Of a stretch of DNA of 64,000 nucleotides, positions 29,162 to 37,819 are shown piece by piece. Below the pieces are notes generated by a model, which searched no databases, was not told where the DNA came from, and worked only from the letters and a program-made list of their open reading frames with translations. The stretch comes from Myxococcus xanthus (GTDB taxonomy: Bacteria; Myxococcota; Myxococcia; Myxococcales; Myxococcaceae), in contig NZ_FNOH01000004.1 in NCBI RefSeq assembly GCF_900106535.1, forward strand, positions 496,001-560,000, in the 5' to 3' direction. The position numbers and the translations under genes are program-made. Position 1 is the first letter of the stretch; every line of letters starts with the position of its first letter.

Positions 29162-29887
29162 ATGTCCCGCATCGACAGCCGCCCCCGCGTCATCTCGAAC
29201 CCCACCACCGCGCCTGCGCGGGCCCAGCCGGCAGCTCAGCAGGCCGCCAACGTGGCCCGGGCCACCGCCGTGGGTCACACGCAGGTGAACTCCTTCGAGG
29301 GCGCGGCCCGGGCCCGTCCGGCCGCGGCGGCCCAGCCGATTCCCGGTGCGTGGCGCGGCGGTCCGGATACCGAGGTGGGCAAGGCGGTGCAGTCCATCGT
29401 CTCGCGGCTCCAGGCGAACCCGGACGCGAACAACATCACCATCAAGGGTGACACCGCGGCCAGCCTGTTCAGCCGGGCCATCCTCGACAGCAAGCACGTG
29501 ACGAACGAGCAGCTCATCGCCATGGCGAACGTGTCGCTGGACCAGCTCGCCAGCGACGAGAAGACGAAGGCGAAGGTCTACAAGAAGGTCCCGAACGTGC
29601 GCGACCTGCCGGTGCACAAGTTCACCGTGGCGATGATGTCCGCCGCGACGGGCATCGACCCGCAGAAGCTGTCCGAGGCCGTGCCGGACCTGGGCCTGAC
29701 GGGCGCCCCCAACACGCCGCTGCTCTACGCGGCCAAGGGCGAGGGCATGCAGCGCTCCACCGCGCTACACGACTTCACCGACTACCTGCGCGGCGCGGGC
29801 ATCAAGGGCCTGAACAAGGCCGTGTGGGGCGTGGAGAACCGCGTCCTCTCCGCCATCGTCTCCGCCGTGGGCGGCGGCCGGTACTGA
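29162..29887 (+). CDS. Unknown protein with Ala/Pro-rich N-terminus and helical domain
   Basis: The 241-residue protein begins with a disordered Ala/Pro/Arg-rich stretch (about 1-65) with no signal peptide. A helical domain follows: TEVGKAVQSIVSRLQANPDA, DTAASLFSRAILDSKHVTNEQLIAMAN, then VRDLPVHKFTVAMMSAATGIDPQKLSEAVPDL, and a C-terminal LRGAGIKGLNKAVWGVENRVLSAIVSAVGGG. No catalytic motif is evident. The long disordered N-terminus resembles that of secreted or self-assembling myxobacterial proteins, but this is only an impression. A strong hairpin follows the gene. I do not recognise the family. Confidence 0.75.
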   Translation: MSRIDSRPRVISNPTTAPARAQPAAQQAANVARATAVGHTQVNSFEGAARARPAAAAQPIPGAWRGGPDTEVGKAVQSIVSRLQANPDANNITIKGDTAASLFSRAILDSKHVTNEQLIAMANVSLDQLASDEKTKAKVYKKVPNVRDLPVHKFTVAMMSAATGIDPQKLSEAVPDLGLTGAPNTPLLYAAKGEGMQRSTALHDFTDYLRGAGIKGLNKAVWGVENRVLSAIVSAVGGGRY

Positions 29888-29916
29888 GTACCGCCACCGC
29901 GTCGCGGTGAGCACCG

Positions 29917-29948
29917 GGGCCGGGTCCTCCTGCGCGGAGGCCCGGCCC
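29917..29948 (+). terminator. Hairpin terminator after the 29162 gene
   Basis: GGGCCGGG-T-CCTCC pairs with GGAGG-CCCGGCCC around a TGCGC loop (13 bp, one bulged T). TT and pyrimidines follow. It lies 29 bases after the stop. Confidence 0.65.
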
Positions 29949-30058
29949 TTCGCCTTTCAGGCGCCCTGCCCCACGGCCTGGCTCGCGCGGCCGGGCCGCA
30001 TCGAAGCGCTCCGCCAGAGCCGTGTGCGCAATGCCCGGCGGCGGGCGCGTCCCAACCT

Positions 30059-31000
30059 TCAGCCGCTTCGACGAGTTTCCTCGTGGATGCGCTGCCGGGC
30101 CGCATCCAGCCGCTTCGCGCGCACCTTGCCAGCGACGCCCAGCAGCACGCGGTCCCGAGCCCAGCGCTCTCGCGTGATGGCATCCGTGGCGGCCCAGAGG
30201 GGTTCACACCGCTCCAGCACCGCGCGCTTGGTGAGCGCCAGCCCTCCGCCCAGGGCCACGTGCGTGGACGCCGCCGTCGGGTCCAACTGGGACAGGCCCC
30301 GCATCATCACCGCCAGGGCGGACAGCTCCTCGCGCACGTCGTCCGGCCAGCCACTGCGGCGCCCGACCTGGAGCAGCCAGCCCAGCATCGCGAGCTGGAC
30401 GTGGCAGTCCTCCACGGTGCGGAAGGGCTTGAGGTAGCGCGCGTAGCCGTCTCCCGGAAGCACGTCCTCCGAGGCGACCGCCACATCCTCCAGAGCCAGC
30501 TCCGCGTGGGGAACCTCAGGGATGAAGGGCAGCTCCGGGAGCGCGCTCAGCCGCACACCGGGCCGCTTCGCGTCCACCGCCACCATGCGCAGGCGGTTGC
30601 GGCCCTGTGCGTCCTGCCCCTCCGACGCCACCACCAGCAGCAGCTCCGCGTGCGTGCCCAGGGTGACGAACGTCTTGGTGCCAGACAGGCGCGGGCCCGC
30701 GCCTGTATCCGTCAGCCGCGTCTCGATGGCATTGGGATGCGCGCCACCCGGCTCCGTGGCGCAGAGCGCGATGGTCCGCTCCGCCGGGAGCTCCGGAAAC
30801 AGGCGCCGGTGCGCGGCGTGGTAGCCAGAAGCGAAGGCGAACCCCAACCGGTCGGCGAGGAAGCCCCCGGCCAGCGCCAGGTCCGCGGGCGAGGAGAAGC
30901 GGGAGGACAGCCCCAGGTGCTGGCGCCACCAAGCGTCGACAGAATCGAGGACCTGGGGCTCGGAGGGTGCAGTGAGCAGGAAATGGAGGACGTCGTTCAC
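30059..31000 (-). CDS. Acyl-CoA dehydrogenase-like flavoprotein (short)
   Basis: This 313-residue protein has the middle-domain signature of acyl-CoA dehydrogenases: CATEPGGAHPNAIETRL followed by LSGTKTFVTLGTHAELLLVVA and VPHAELALEDVAV. The C-terminal helical domain is present but compressed; the usual length is about 380. The N-terminal helical domain is also short. The typical catalytic glutamate position is not clear, so this may be a diverged enzyme or a non-beta-oxidation relative. The flanking genes give no pathway context. It ends about 110 bases beyond the terminator of the unrelated gene upstream. Confidence 0.75.
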   Translation of the reverse strand: MNDVLHFLLTAPSEPQVLDSVDAWWRQHLGLSSRFSSPADLALAGGFLADRLGFAFASGYHAAHRRLFPELPAERTIALCATEPGGAHPNAIETRLTDTGAGPRLSGTKTFVTLGTHAELLLVVASEGQDAQGRNRLRMVAVDAKRPGVRLSALPELPFIPEVPHAELALEDVAVASEDVLPGDGYARYLKPFRTVEDCHVQLAMLGWLLQVGRRSGWPDDVREELSALAVMMRGLSQLDPTAASTHVALGGGLALTKRAVLERCEPLWAATDAITRERWARDRVLLGVAGKVRAKRLDAARQRIHEETRRSG

Positions 31001-31102
31001 GAGGGGAGTCTATTGGCGGCCCTCGCCGGCTCGTCCACCAGTTCTTGAATGAATGGTTGAGCGGCCACCGCTCCCTCCGCCTCAGGACCTCTCAGGGCTG
31101 TA

Positions 31103-31540
31103 TTACTGACTCTGGGTATTCTGAACCACGCGGCAGCTGCTGCGACTGCACAGCAGGATGTAGCTGGCCTGCTGGTCACAGCCTCTCGCGCCAAACGTGT
31201 CACGATTCAGCCGCTGGGTTGATATCGAGTCCTGCTCACATTTCAGGTCGAAGGCCGCCTGACGAAGGATGAGCTCCTGGATGTCGACCCCATGAGGATC
31301 AGGGCAATACCCAAAGGCGTTGCAGCCAACCTCGTAGCGCCGAAGCTTCTGACAGCCTTCCGCATAGTACGCGCCCGACTCGTTCGGAGCCCCGGCGTAA
31401 TCATGGACAGGATTGACTGCCAGGTCTTTCTCCGGACAGGCCATGTCCTGCGCAGCCTTCCCTCGGATGGCACTCAGAGCGCCGCTCCCACATCCGGATG
31501 ACATCAACGCTACAACGAAAGCGAATACGACGGCCCGCAT
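31103..31540 (-). CDS. Cys-rich myxobacterial lipoprotein
   Basis: The 145-residue protein has a lipoprotein signal (AVVFAFVVALMSSGC). The mature part has eight further cysteines, and its C-terminal pattern is found in many Myxococcus lipoproteins: RQAAFDLKCEQDSI, then TFGARGCDQQASYILLC. The middle (AEGCQKLRRYEVGCNAFGYCPD) carries three of the cysteines. Disulfides are likely. Function is unknown. Base composition is visibly less GC-rich than its neighbours, which could indicate relaxed codon selection or transfer. The ATG at 31540 puts the lipobox at the usual distance; an upstream in-frame ATG at 31591 would not. Confidence 0.82.
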   Translation of the reverse strand: MRAVVFAFVVALMSSGCGSGALSAIRGKAAQDMACPEKDLAVNPVHDYAGAPNESGAYYAEGCQKLRRYEVGCNAFGYCPDPHGVDIQELILRQAAFDLKCEQDSISTQRLNRDTFGARGCDQQASYILLCSRSSCRVVQNTQSQ

Positions 31541-31664
31541 GCAATTGGCTCCGTTAATCAAGCTCGGAAAATGTTTCGGCAGAGAACGCAAACGACCACG
31601 AGCGCACCGTCAATGAGCAGCCCCATACGTGCCCAGCACCATCACGGCACGAACAGCCGGTAAG

Positions 31665-31689
31665 CGGCGCCCTCCTTGGGAGGGCGCCG
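31665..31689 (-). terminator. Hairpin terminator after the SET-domain gene
   Basis: CGGCGCCCTCC and GGAGGGCGCCG form a perfect 11-bp stem with a 3-base loop, 15 bases beyond the SET gene stop. No long U-run follows. Confidence 0.65.
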
Positions 31690-31704
31690 GAACCTGTGCA
31701 CAGT

Positions 31705-32367
31705 TCAGCTCGCGCGCTTACGGCTGGGCGACTTCGCCCGCTGGGTGGACTTGCGGGTACCGGCGGATGACTTCTTCCCCGCCGCCTTCTTGCCCCCCGC
31801 GCCCTTGTTGCCCCGGGATTTCGACGCAGACTTCTTTCTCGACGTCGACGAAGTCTTCGCCTTCTTGGCCGACGTCTTCCGGGCCGGCGCCTTCTTCGCC
31901 GGGGCCAGGATGGTGCCCCGGCAATTGGGCGCGCCGCAGCGGCAGACGTAGAGCGCCTCGGCTTCGGGCCCCATGTCCTCGGTGCGCTCGTAGCCGTAGT
32001 CGTACACCAGCTCCTCACCGGGCTCGATGGAGGTGAGCGCGTAGATGTAGATGTGGCCCTTTTCGATGAGGGCTTCGCAGTTGGGCGCGCACGAGTGGTT
32101 GATGTAGCGCGCCTCGTTGTGAATCGTCCCCGCGTCCAGCACCGTCCTCTTGTCGAGGTTGAACAGGAACGTGTGGTGCCGCGCCATCGATTCGTCGTCG
32201 TAGCGGACGTCCGCTTCCGCCTGCGTGATGCGCTCACCGAGGTACTCGATGATGCGCGTGCCCTTGCGGATGCGGCGGATGGCGAAGGCACCCTGGCCCT
32301 GGATGGAGGACGGGTGCAGCTCGAAGGGAAGCGGCTTCGTTGAAGGAATGAAGTTGGGTGAGGTCAT
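31705..32367 (-). CDS. SET-domain lysine methyltransferase with histone-H1-like basic tail
   Basis: The 220-residue protein has a complete SET domain (about 15-130): GQGAFAIRRIRKGTRIIEYLGE, the knot motif NHSCAPNC (90-97) and YDYG (122-125). A post-SET zinc motif CRCGAPNCRG (142-151) follows. Residues 156-220 are a Lys/Ala/Ser-rich tail (PAKKAPARKTSAKKAK and similar) like eukaryotic H1 or bacterial Hc1/KdgR-like DNA-binding tails. SET enzymes transfer methyl groups from SAM to protein lysines. The tail suggests nucleic-acid binding. The target is unknown and could be the tail itself or a chromosomal protein. Confidence 0.92.
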   Translation of the reverse strand: MTSPNFIPSTKPLPFELHPSSIQGQGAFAIRRIRKGTRIIEYLGERITQAEADVRYDDESMARHHTFLFNLDKRTVLDAGTIHNEARYINHSCAPNCEALIEKGHIYIYALTSIEPGEELVYDYGYERTEDMGPEAEALYVCRCGAPNCRGTILAPAKKAPARKTSAKKAKTSSTSRKKSASKSRGNKGAGGKKAAGKKSSAGTRKSTQRAKSPSRKRAS

Positions 32368-32462
32368 TCTGTTGTGAGCGCCCCAGGTGTTGATGTCGGC
32401 CAGGACGCTCCGGCTGCGGCGGTGTAGCGTGCACCAGTCCGACTTCCGATGAAAGGCGAACG

Positions 32463-32837
32463 ATGATGCGGTGGTGGCTCGTCCTGGGTGCCGTGAACGC
32501 TTTCCTCTCCGTCAGCGCGGGGGCCTTCGGCGCGCATGCCCTGAAGAGCCGGCTGCCCCAGGACCTCCAGGTCATCTTCGAGACGGGGGCGCGGTATCAC
32601 ATGTACCACGCGCTGGGCCTGCTGGCCGTGGGCCTGCTGGGGCACTTCCGCCCCTCGTCCCTGCTCAACGGCGCCGGCTGGGCGATGATGGTGGGCATCG
32701 TCCTGTTCTCTGGCAGCCTCTACGCGCTCGCCCTCTCCGGCGTGCGCGTGCTGGGAGCCATCACCCCGCTGGGGGGCCTGGGCTTCCTCGCCGGCTGGCT
32801 CCTGTTCGCGGTGGCCGCCTGGCGCACCACGAACTGA
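32463..32837 (+). CDS. DUF423 small membrane protein (YgdD type)
   Basis: This 124-residue protein has four hydrophobic helices. The DUF423 pattern is clear: GAVNAFLSVSAGAFGAHALKSRL near the N-terminus, FETGARYHMYHALGLLAVGLL, WAMMVGIVLFSGSLYALAL, and TPLGGLGFLAGWLLFAVAAW. The family is an inner membrane protein of unknown function found across bacteria. The start is ATGATG; the second ATG (32466) is possible. AAAGGCG lies upstream. It is divergent from the SET gene. Confidence 0.93.
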   Translation: MMRWWLVLGAVNAFLSVSAGAFGAHALKSRLPQDLQVIFETGARYHMYHALGLLAVGLLGHFRPSSLLNGAGWAMMVGIVLFSGSLYALALSGVRVLGAITPLGGLGFLAGWLLFAVAAWRTTN

Positions 32838-32844
32838 GCTCCGC

Positions 32845-33153
32845 TCACTCCCTCCAGGACGGGGGGAGTGGGTAGTACCGGTCGAGGTCGTCGTGGTTGA
32901 CGAAGCCACACGCCTCCCGCTGCACCATGAAGCACCAGCGCTGGTGCTCGGCTTCCTTGCGCAGGGCCTGGTGGCGGGCAATCTGCGCGCGCCGGTCGGC
33001 GGTCCGGAGGGACCGCAGTTGACGTTCGACCTCGGACAGCTCCCGCAGCGTCTCCTCCAGCTTCACTTCCAATTTCCGGAGCGAGGAGGCCTTCTCCGCC
33101 TGGAACTCGGCCTCTAGCGCCTGCAGTGCGTTCGAGCGGTCTTGGAAAGCCAT
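32845..33153 (-). CDS. Small coiled-coil protein of unknown function
   Basis: The 102-residue protein is almost wholly predicted coiled coil in its first 75 residues ([20 protein letters not shown], then [23 protein letters not shown]). The end reads [20 protein letters not shown], with a tail of Tyr/Pro. No known motif is visible. The ATG at 33153 overlaps the far-upstream region of the divergent amidohydrolase. Regular G/C third positions support it as coding. Function unknown. Confidence 0.65.
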   Translation of the reverse strand: MAFQDRSNALQALEAEFQAEKASSLRKLEVKLEETLRELSEVERQLRSLRTADRRAQIARHQALRKEAEHQRWCFMVQREACGFVNHDDLDRYYPLPPSWRE

Positions 33154-33211
33154 GCCCGTCGATTTAACACCCAGGCCTTCTCGCCGCCCGAGCTTGCCCG
33201 CTCCCCTGCCC

Positions 33212-34501
33212 ATGCGCGCCTTCCTCTTCGTCTCGCTGTTCGCCACCACCGTGGCGACCGCTGCCGAACCGACGCACACCGCCCCACCAGCGTCCTATCT
33301 GTTGCGTCCCGACCGCGTCTTCGAAGGTGTCACCTCCAAGCCGCACACGGGCTGGGTCGTCCTGGTGACGGGCGACCGCATCGCCGCCGCGGGGCCGGAA
33401 GCCAAGGTGAAGGTCCCCCAGGGCACCACGTCCGTTGACTTGAGCGGCACCACGCTGCTGCCCGGCCTCATCGAGGGCCACTCCCACCTGCTCCTCCATC
33501 CGTACAACGAGGCCTCCTGGAACGACCAGGTGCTGAAGGAGTCGCTGGCGCTTCGGGTGGCCCGCGCCACCAACCACGCCCGCGCCACGCTGGCGGCGGG
33601 CTTCACCACCGCCAGGGACCTGGGCACCGAGGGCGCGGCCGACGCGGACGTCGGCCTCAAGCAGGCCATCCACCAGGGCATCATCCCCGGCCCGCGCCTA
33701 CTGGTGGCCACGCGCGCCATCGTCGCCACCGGCAGCTATGGCCCCAAGGGCTTCGCCTCGGAGTGGCACGTCCCCCAGGGAGCGGAAGAGGCGGACGGCG
33801 TGGAGACCCTCACCCGGGTGGTGCGCGCGCAAATCGGCCAGGGCGCGGACTGGGTGAAGGTGTACGGCGACTACCGCTGGGGCCCCAACCACGAAGCCCG
33901 CCCCACCTTCTCCCTGGAGGAGCTGAAGCGCATCGTCGACACCGCCCGAAGCAGTGGCCGCCCGGTGTCCGTCCATGCGACCACACCGGAGGGCATCCGC
34001 CGCGCGGTGCTGGCGGGCGCGGAGAGCATCGAGCACGGGGACGAAGGCACCGCCGAGGTGTTCCGCCTCATGGCCCAGCGGGGCGTCTACCTCTGCCCCA
34101 CCCTGGCCGCCAGCGAAGCGATGTTCGAACACCGCGGCTACAAGCGCGGCGTGGACCCGGAGCCCACCCACCTCCAACAGAAGCGCGCCACCTTCCGCGC
34201 GGCCCTCAGCGCCGGCGTCCCCATGTGCGCGGGGGGAGACTCCGGCGTCTTCCCCCACGGAGAGAACGCGCGCGAACTCGAGCTGATGGTGGCCTACGGC
34301 ATGACGCCCGCGCAGGCGCTCCAGGCCGCCACCTCCAACAACGCGGCGATGCTCCACCGCGAGGACCAGTTGGGCCAGGTGAAGGCGGGGCTGCTCGCGG
34401 ACTTGGTGGCGGTGGAGGGAGATCCAACGAAGGACATCACCACCCTGCGCAAGGTGCGCTGGGTGATGAAGGGCGGCACGGTCGCCGTGGAGCGTCGCTG
34501 A
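33212..34501 (+). CDS. Exported metal-dependent amidohydrolase
   Basis: The 429-residue protein has a signal sequence ([18 protein letters not shown]). The imidazolonepropionase/prolidase-like amidohydrolase barrel follows: [14 protein letters not shown] with the HxH pair, a probable bridging Lys in [10 protein letters not shown], His in [11 protein letters not shown], His in [10 protein letters not shown] and Asp in [10 protein letters not shown]. The composite beta-sandwich ([11 protein letters not shown] and [11 protein letters not shown]) frames the barrel. Periplasmic hydrolysis of a cyclic amide, dipeptide or similar bond is likely. The substrate is unresolved. The start at 33212 is chosen for the signal peptide; no strong ribosome binding site is visible. 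Confidence 0.87.
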   Translation: MRAFLFVSLFATTVATAAEPTHTAPPASYLLRPDRVFEGVTSKPHTGWVVLVTGDRIAAAGPEAKVKVPQGTTSVDLSGTTLLPGLIEGHSHLLLHPYNEASWNDQVLKESLALRVARATNHARATLAAGFTTARDLGTEGAADADVGLKQAIHQGIIPGPRLLVATRAIVATGSYGPKGFASEWHVPQGAEEADGVETLTRVVRAQIGQGADWVKVYGDYRWGPNHEARPTFSLEELKRIVDTARSSGRPVSVHATTPEGIRRAVLAGAESIEHGDEGTAEVFRLMAQRGVYLCPTLAASEAMFEHRGYKRGVDPEPTHLQQKRATFRAALSAGVPMCAGGDSGVFPHGENARELELMVAYGMTPAQALQAATSNNAAMLHREDQLGQVKAGLLADLVAVEGDPTKDITTLRKVRWVMKGGTVAVERR

Positions 34502-34505
34502 GGCG

Positions 34506-35123
34506 CTACGGCTTCCAGGCCGAGGACAACACGCCCTGCTTGCCCGTCACCGGGTCCGCCCCGGGCAGGGGCACCTGGGCAATCCGCTGGACGGAGGCGT
34601 CGTGCGTCGCCTTCTCCGGGCGCTGCAAGTCGTAATCGCCCGTCCCCCCCGGGTAGCCGCCCACCACCAGGAAGTCCCTACTGGCCTCCAACCGGCGGTG
34701 GCCCGTGCCCGCGGGGAGCACCAGCACATCGCCGGCCTGGACGGTGACCTCCTGCCCGGACTCGCCGCCCAGCTTCAGCCGCGCGGTGCCGGCAGCCACG
34801 CCCAGCACCTCGTGCGCATTGGAGTGGTAGTGGTGGAAGTCATAGACGGTGTACCGCCAGCGCGCCGGCCAGCCATTCGCGGAGAACAGCGTCTCCAGCG
34901 CGCTCGCCTTGTCCCCTTCCAGCGTCACGCCGCGATAGACGAGCGTGGGCAAGCGGCTGTTCGGCGTCATCCCGTCATCCTTGAACAGCAGCCGTTCAGG
35001 TGATGCCGCCTGCTGCACCTTCGACGTGGACGGTTGGAGTGTCGTCTGTGTCATGCCCGGAGCTCCCAGCAGGAAGGTGGTGGCCAGGGCGCCGCGAAGC
35101 AACCGGCGCTGAAGACGCGTCAT
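34506..35123 (-). CDS. Exported cupin-domain protein
   Basis: The 205-residue protein has an N-terminal Arg-rich hydrophobic export signal (RRLLRGALATTFLLGAPG). A single cupin domain follows with metal ligands in HHYHSNAHEVLGV and GTGHRRLEA. The pattern YDFHHYHSNAHEVLGVAAG is the YjlB-like group. GDVLVLPAGTGHRR is a typical cupin second motif. The gene starts four bases after the amidohydrolase stop, so the two probably form an operon. Whether it is an enzyme or a binding protein cannot be told from the sequence. Confidence 0.85.
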   Translation of the reverse strand: MTRLQRRLLRGALATTFLLGAPGMTQTTLQPSTSKVQQAASPERLLFKDDGMTPNSRLPTLVYRGVTLEGDKASALETLFSANGWPARWRYTVYDFHHYHSNAHEVLGVAAGTARLKLGGESGQEVTVQAGDVLVLPAGTGHRRLEASRDFLVVGGYPGGTGDYDLQRPEKATHDASVQRIAQVPLPGADPVTGKQGVLSSAWKP

Positions 35124-35127
35124 CGCC

Positions 35128-36531
35128 TCACTCCTGGGCGGGGGCCGAGGTGGGCCCCGGCACCTGCTTGCCTCGGTGCCACACCGACTCGATGCGGGAG
35201 AGGTCGTCGATGCTCGTCGACGGGTCCCCTTGCACCACCACCAGGTCCGCCCGCCGCCCGGCTTCGATGACGCCCCGGTCCTTCAACCCCAGCAACTCCG
35301 CCGCGTTCGCCGTGGCCAGCCGGATGGCCTGCAACGGCGTGAGGCCCGCCTCCGTGAGCAGCTTCAGCTCGCGGTGCTCCGCGAAGCCCGGGATGCGCAC
35401 CGGCGTGGCGCCGGAGTCCGTGCCGAAGCCAATCCGGACGCCCGCGTCATGGAGCGTCTTCACGTTCTTCAGGTTGATGGTCAGCGCCTTCTTGTTCACC
35501 GGAGCTGTCTTCCCATCCTCCAGCACGCTGGCGCGCCACGCCGGGTCATCCAACTGGCGCGCCAGGTCAGGTGACAGCGCGCGGCGGAAGAAGGGGTCGG
35601 CCATCCACGCCGGTCCCTCGGCGTAGATGTAGAACGACTCATTGAGGCCCAGCGTGGGGATGTACCAGGTGCCCCGCGCCTTCATCGCGTCCACGAGTTC
35701 CGCGTCCACCTCCATGTCACGAACGCCGTGCGCGAGCACATCCACCCCCGCCGCGACCAGGCGCTTGGCGTCCTCCAGATCATGGATGTGCGCGGCGACC
35801 CGCAGTCCCTGCCGGTGCGCCTCGTCAATCACCGCCGTGTAGACCTCCGGCGTCATCTTGTTCTTCACCGTTCCGCCGAAGTCATCCACCCAGACCTTCA
35901 CGAACGCCGGGTGGCGGGACGCCGTCTCGCGCACGTCCTGGCGCGCCTCGTCGGGCGTCGCGGGGCGATAGAGCTGATGCTCGACGACCTTCATCGGCGG
36001 CGCCCCTTCCGGCACGCCGATGCCCTGGTCCCCGCTGAGGATGGATGCGCCCGGCAGCGTGCCCTGCTCGACCTCCTTCTGGAGTTCGTAGATGAGCGGC
36101 GTGTTGAGACCCAGCGACGTCACCGTCGTCACGCCGTAGGACTCCCACTGCGTGAGCTGCCGCGCGATGTTGTCGCGCTGGTAGTTCTGCCCACCCGAAT
36201 CCGTGCCTCGCGTCATTCCCAGGTGGGAGTGGTTGGAGATGAGACCGGGGAGCACCGTCCGTCCCGGCAGCTCGATGACCGTGGCCGAGGCGGGCACTTC
36301 CACTTCATCCACCGGCCCCACGCGCTGAAGCGTCGTGCCCTGGATGACGACGGCGGCGTTCTCCAGCGGAGCACCGCCGCGCCCGTCGATGACCCGCACG
36401 CCCCGCAACACCGTCACCTTCTCCGAATCCTCGCTGCGCAGCCCTTGTCGGCCCTGGCAGGCCAGCAGTCCCGTCGTCAGGGCACCGGCCAGGAGGAGCC
36501 GGCCCCAGACATGGCGGAGTGGATGCTTCAT
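35128..36531 (-). CDS. Amidohydrolase lipoprotein
   Basis: The 467-residue protein has a lipobox (GALTTGLLAC, Cys at about residue 25). A metal-dependent amidohydrolase barrel follows: TVLPGLISNHSHLGM with the HxH, Lys in PAFVKVWVDDFGG, His in VAAHIHD, His in VLAHGVRD and Asp in IGFGTDSGATP. The C-terminal part (GVIEAGRRADLVVVQGDP) completes the composite domain. It is anchored to a membrane. It is the second exported amidohydrolase within 3 kb and is followed at 4 bases by the cupin gene. The substrate is unknown. Confidence 0.88.
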   Translation of the reverse strand: MKHPLRHVWGRLLLAGALTTGLLACQGRQGLRSEDSEKVTVLRGVRVIDGRGGAPLENAAVVIQGTTLQRVGPVDEVEVPASATVIELPGRTVLPGLISNHSHLGMTRGTDSGGQNYQRDNIARQLTQWESYGVTTVTSLGLNTPLIYELQKEVEQGTLPGASILSGDQGIGVPEGAPPMKVVEHQLYRPATPDEARQDVRETASRHPAFVKVWVDDFGGTVKNKMTPEVYTAVIDEAHRQGLRVAAHIHDLEDAKRLVAAGVDVLAHGVRDMEVDAELVDAMKARGTWYIPTLGLNESFYIYAEGPAWMADPFFRRALSPDLARQLDDPAWRASVLEDGKTAPVNKKALTINLKNVKTLHDAGVRIGFGTDSGATPVRIPGFAEHRELKLLTEAGLTPLQAIRLATANAAELLGLKDRGVIEAGRRADLVVVQGDPSTSIDDLSRIESVWHRGKQVPGPTSAPAQE

Positions 36532-36697
36532 GCGTGTCACCTCGGAAGCGTGGAACGCGGGCCCTCGCCCCGAAAGCCCGCTCGTACACCGGCAACATGT
36601 TCGCGCCGCCACCACCTCGCACCCCGAATTCGGCCTCGCCGCCGCCACTCCTGGGAATGGAAGGGGCAAGCCCTCCTTCCCTCTGCGGGCGGGGTGC

Positions 36698-37645
36698 CTA
36701 CGGACGCGACACCGGCTCCGCCTTCACCTGGGTGAAGAGCCGCTCCACGTCCGCCCGGTAACACAGGTCCGTCCCCTGGGTGAGCAGCGCGGCCGTCCCG
36801 GAGGCGATGCCCCAGCGCAGCGCGTCCTCGGTGGACTGGCCCCGCGCGAGCGCAAGCGTCATCCCCGCGACAAAGCTGTCCCCCGCGCCCACCGAGCTGT
36901 ACGTCCGCACCGGGGGCGGCGTCGCCCGGAACTGGGCGGTGCGCGTCGTCACCAGCGCGCCGTCCGCGCCCATGGACACCGCCAGCACTTCGGCGCGGCC
37001 CTGGGCCACCAGCTCGCGCGCCGCGGCGGCCTGGGTGGCGAAGTCTTCCACCGACGCGCCGCTCAGGTCCCGCAGCTCGCGGCGGTTGGGCTTGGCCATG
37101 AACACGCCCTCTTCCAGCGCGGCCCGCAGCGGCGGACCGTTGGTGTCCACCACCACGCGCACGGCCAGGCGCTTCCCCAGCCGGGCCACACGGGCATAGA
37201 AGTCCTCCGGTACGCCGGGCGCCAGGCTGCCGCTGGCGACGATGTAGGTCGCGCCCACGGCCACGTCCTCCAGTGCGTCGAGGCAGCGCTGCCACTCGCG
37301 CTCGGACAGCGTGGGCCCTGGCAGGATGAAGCGATACTCACGCGCGCCCGTGCCTTCCGCCACCGTGAAGCTCTCCCGGGTGGCGTCCTGCAACGGCACG
37401 GAGCGGCGCAGCAGGCCCTTCTCCTCCAGGAGCTCCTCCAACTGGCTCCCGGTGGCCCCGCCCCGCGTGTAGACGGCGATGGCCTCACCGCCCAGCTCAC
37501 GCACCACGCGCGCCACGTTGATGCCGCCCCCACCCGGGTCCCTGCGCACGGGGCCACAGCGCAGCTTGTGCTCCGGCGTGACTTCCGGCACGGACGTAGC
37601 CACGTCGATGGTCGGGTTGAGCGTCAGGGTGACGATGTGCGGCAT
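36698..37645 (-). CDS. PfkB-family sugar kinase (1-phosphofructokinase/PfkB type)
   Basis: This 315-residue kinase carries the ribokinase-family pattern: TLTLNPTIDVAT and GGGGINVARVVRELGG at the N-terminus, GLLRRSVPLQDATRESFTV, then VVVDTNGPPLRAAL and MAKPNRREL. The catalytic signature VGAGDSFVAGM follows with LRWGIASGTAALL. The N-terminal NPTID and KPN motifs place it in the tagatose-6-phosphate/1-phosphofructokinase/PfkB subgroup. The exact substrate (fructose-6-P, fructose-1-P or tagatose-6-P) is not decided by sequence reading. The ATG at 37645 is preceded by a divergent promoter gap shared with the Mug gene. Confidence 0.9.
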   Translation of the reverse strand: MPHIVTLTLNPTIDVATSVPEVTPEHKLRCGPVRRDPGGGGINVARVVRELGGEAIAVYTRGGATGSQLEELLEEKGLLRRSVPLQDATRESFTVAEGTGAREYRFILPGPTLSEREWQRCLDALEDVAVGATYIVASGSLAPGVPEDFYARVARLGKRLAVRVVVDTNGPPLRAALEEGVFMAKPNRRELRDLSGASVEDFATQAAAARELVAQGRAEVLAVSMGADGALVTTRTAQFRATPPPVRTYSSVGAGDSFVAGMTLALARGQSTEDALRWGIASGTAALLTQGTDLCYRADVERLFTQVKAEPVSRP

Positions 37646-37819
37646 CGCGAAGGGCCTCCTGGGTTGCGTCGGCGCGAAGGGGCCGAGCCTGCCCCACCCC
37701 GCGCGTATTCGCCAGCCATCCGAGCGCCCACGCCGCTCCGTCCCACGGGCAACACCCCACCCCGTGCATGGGGCCCTGGGGGGTTGCCTTCCCAGGTAGG
37801 CTCGCGAAGATGCGCCCCC

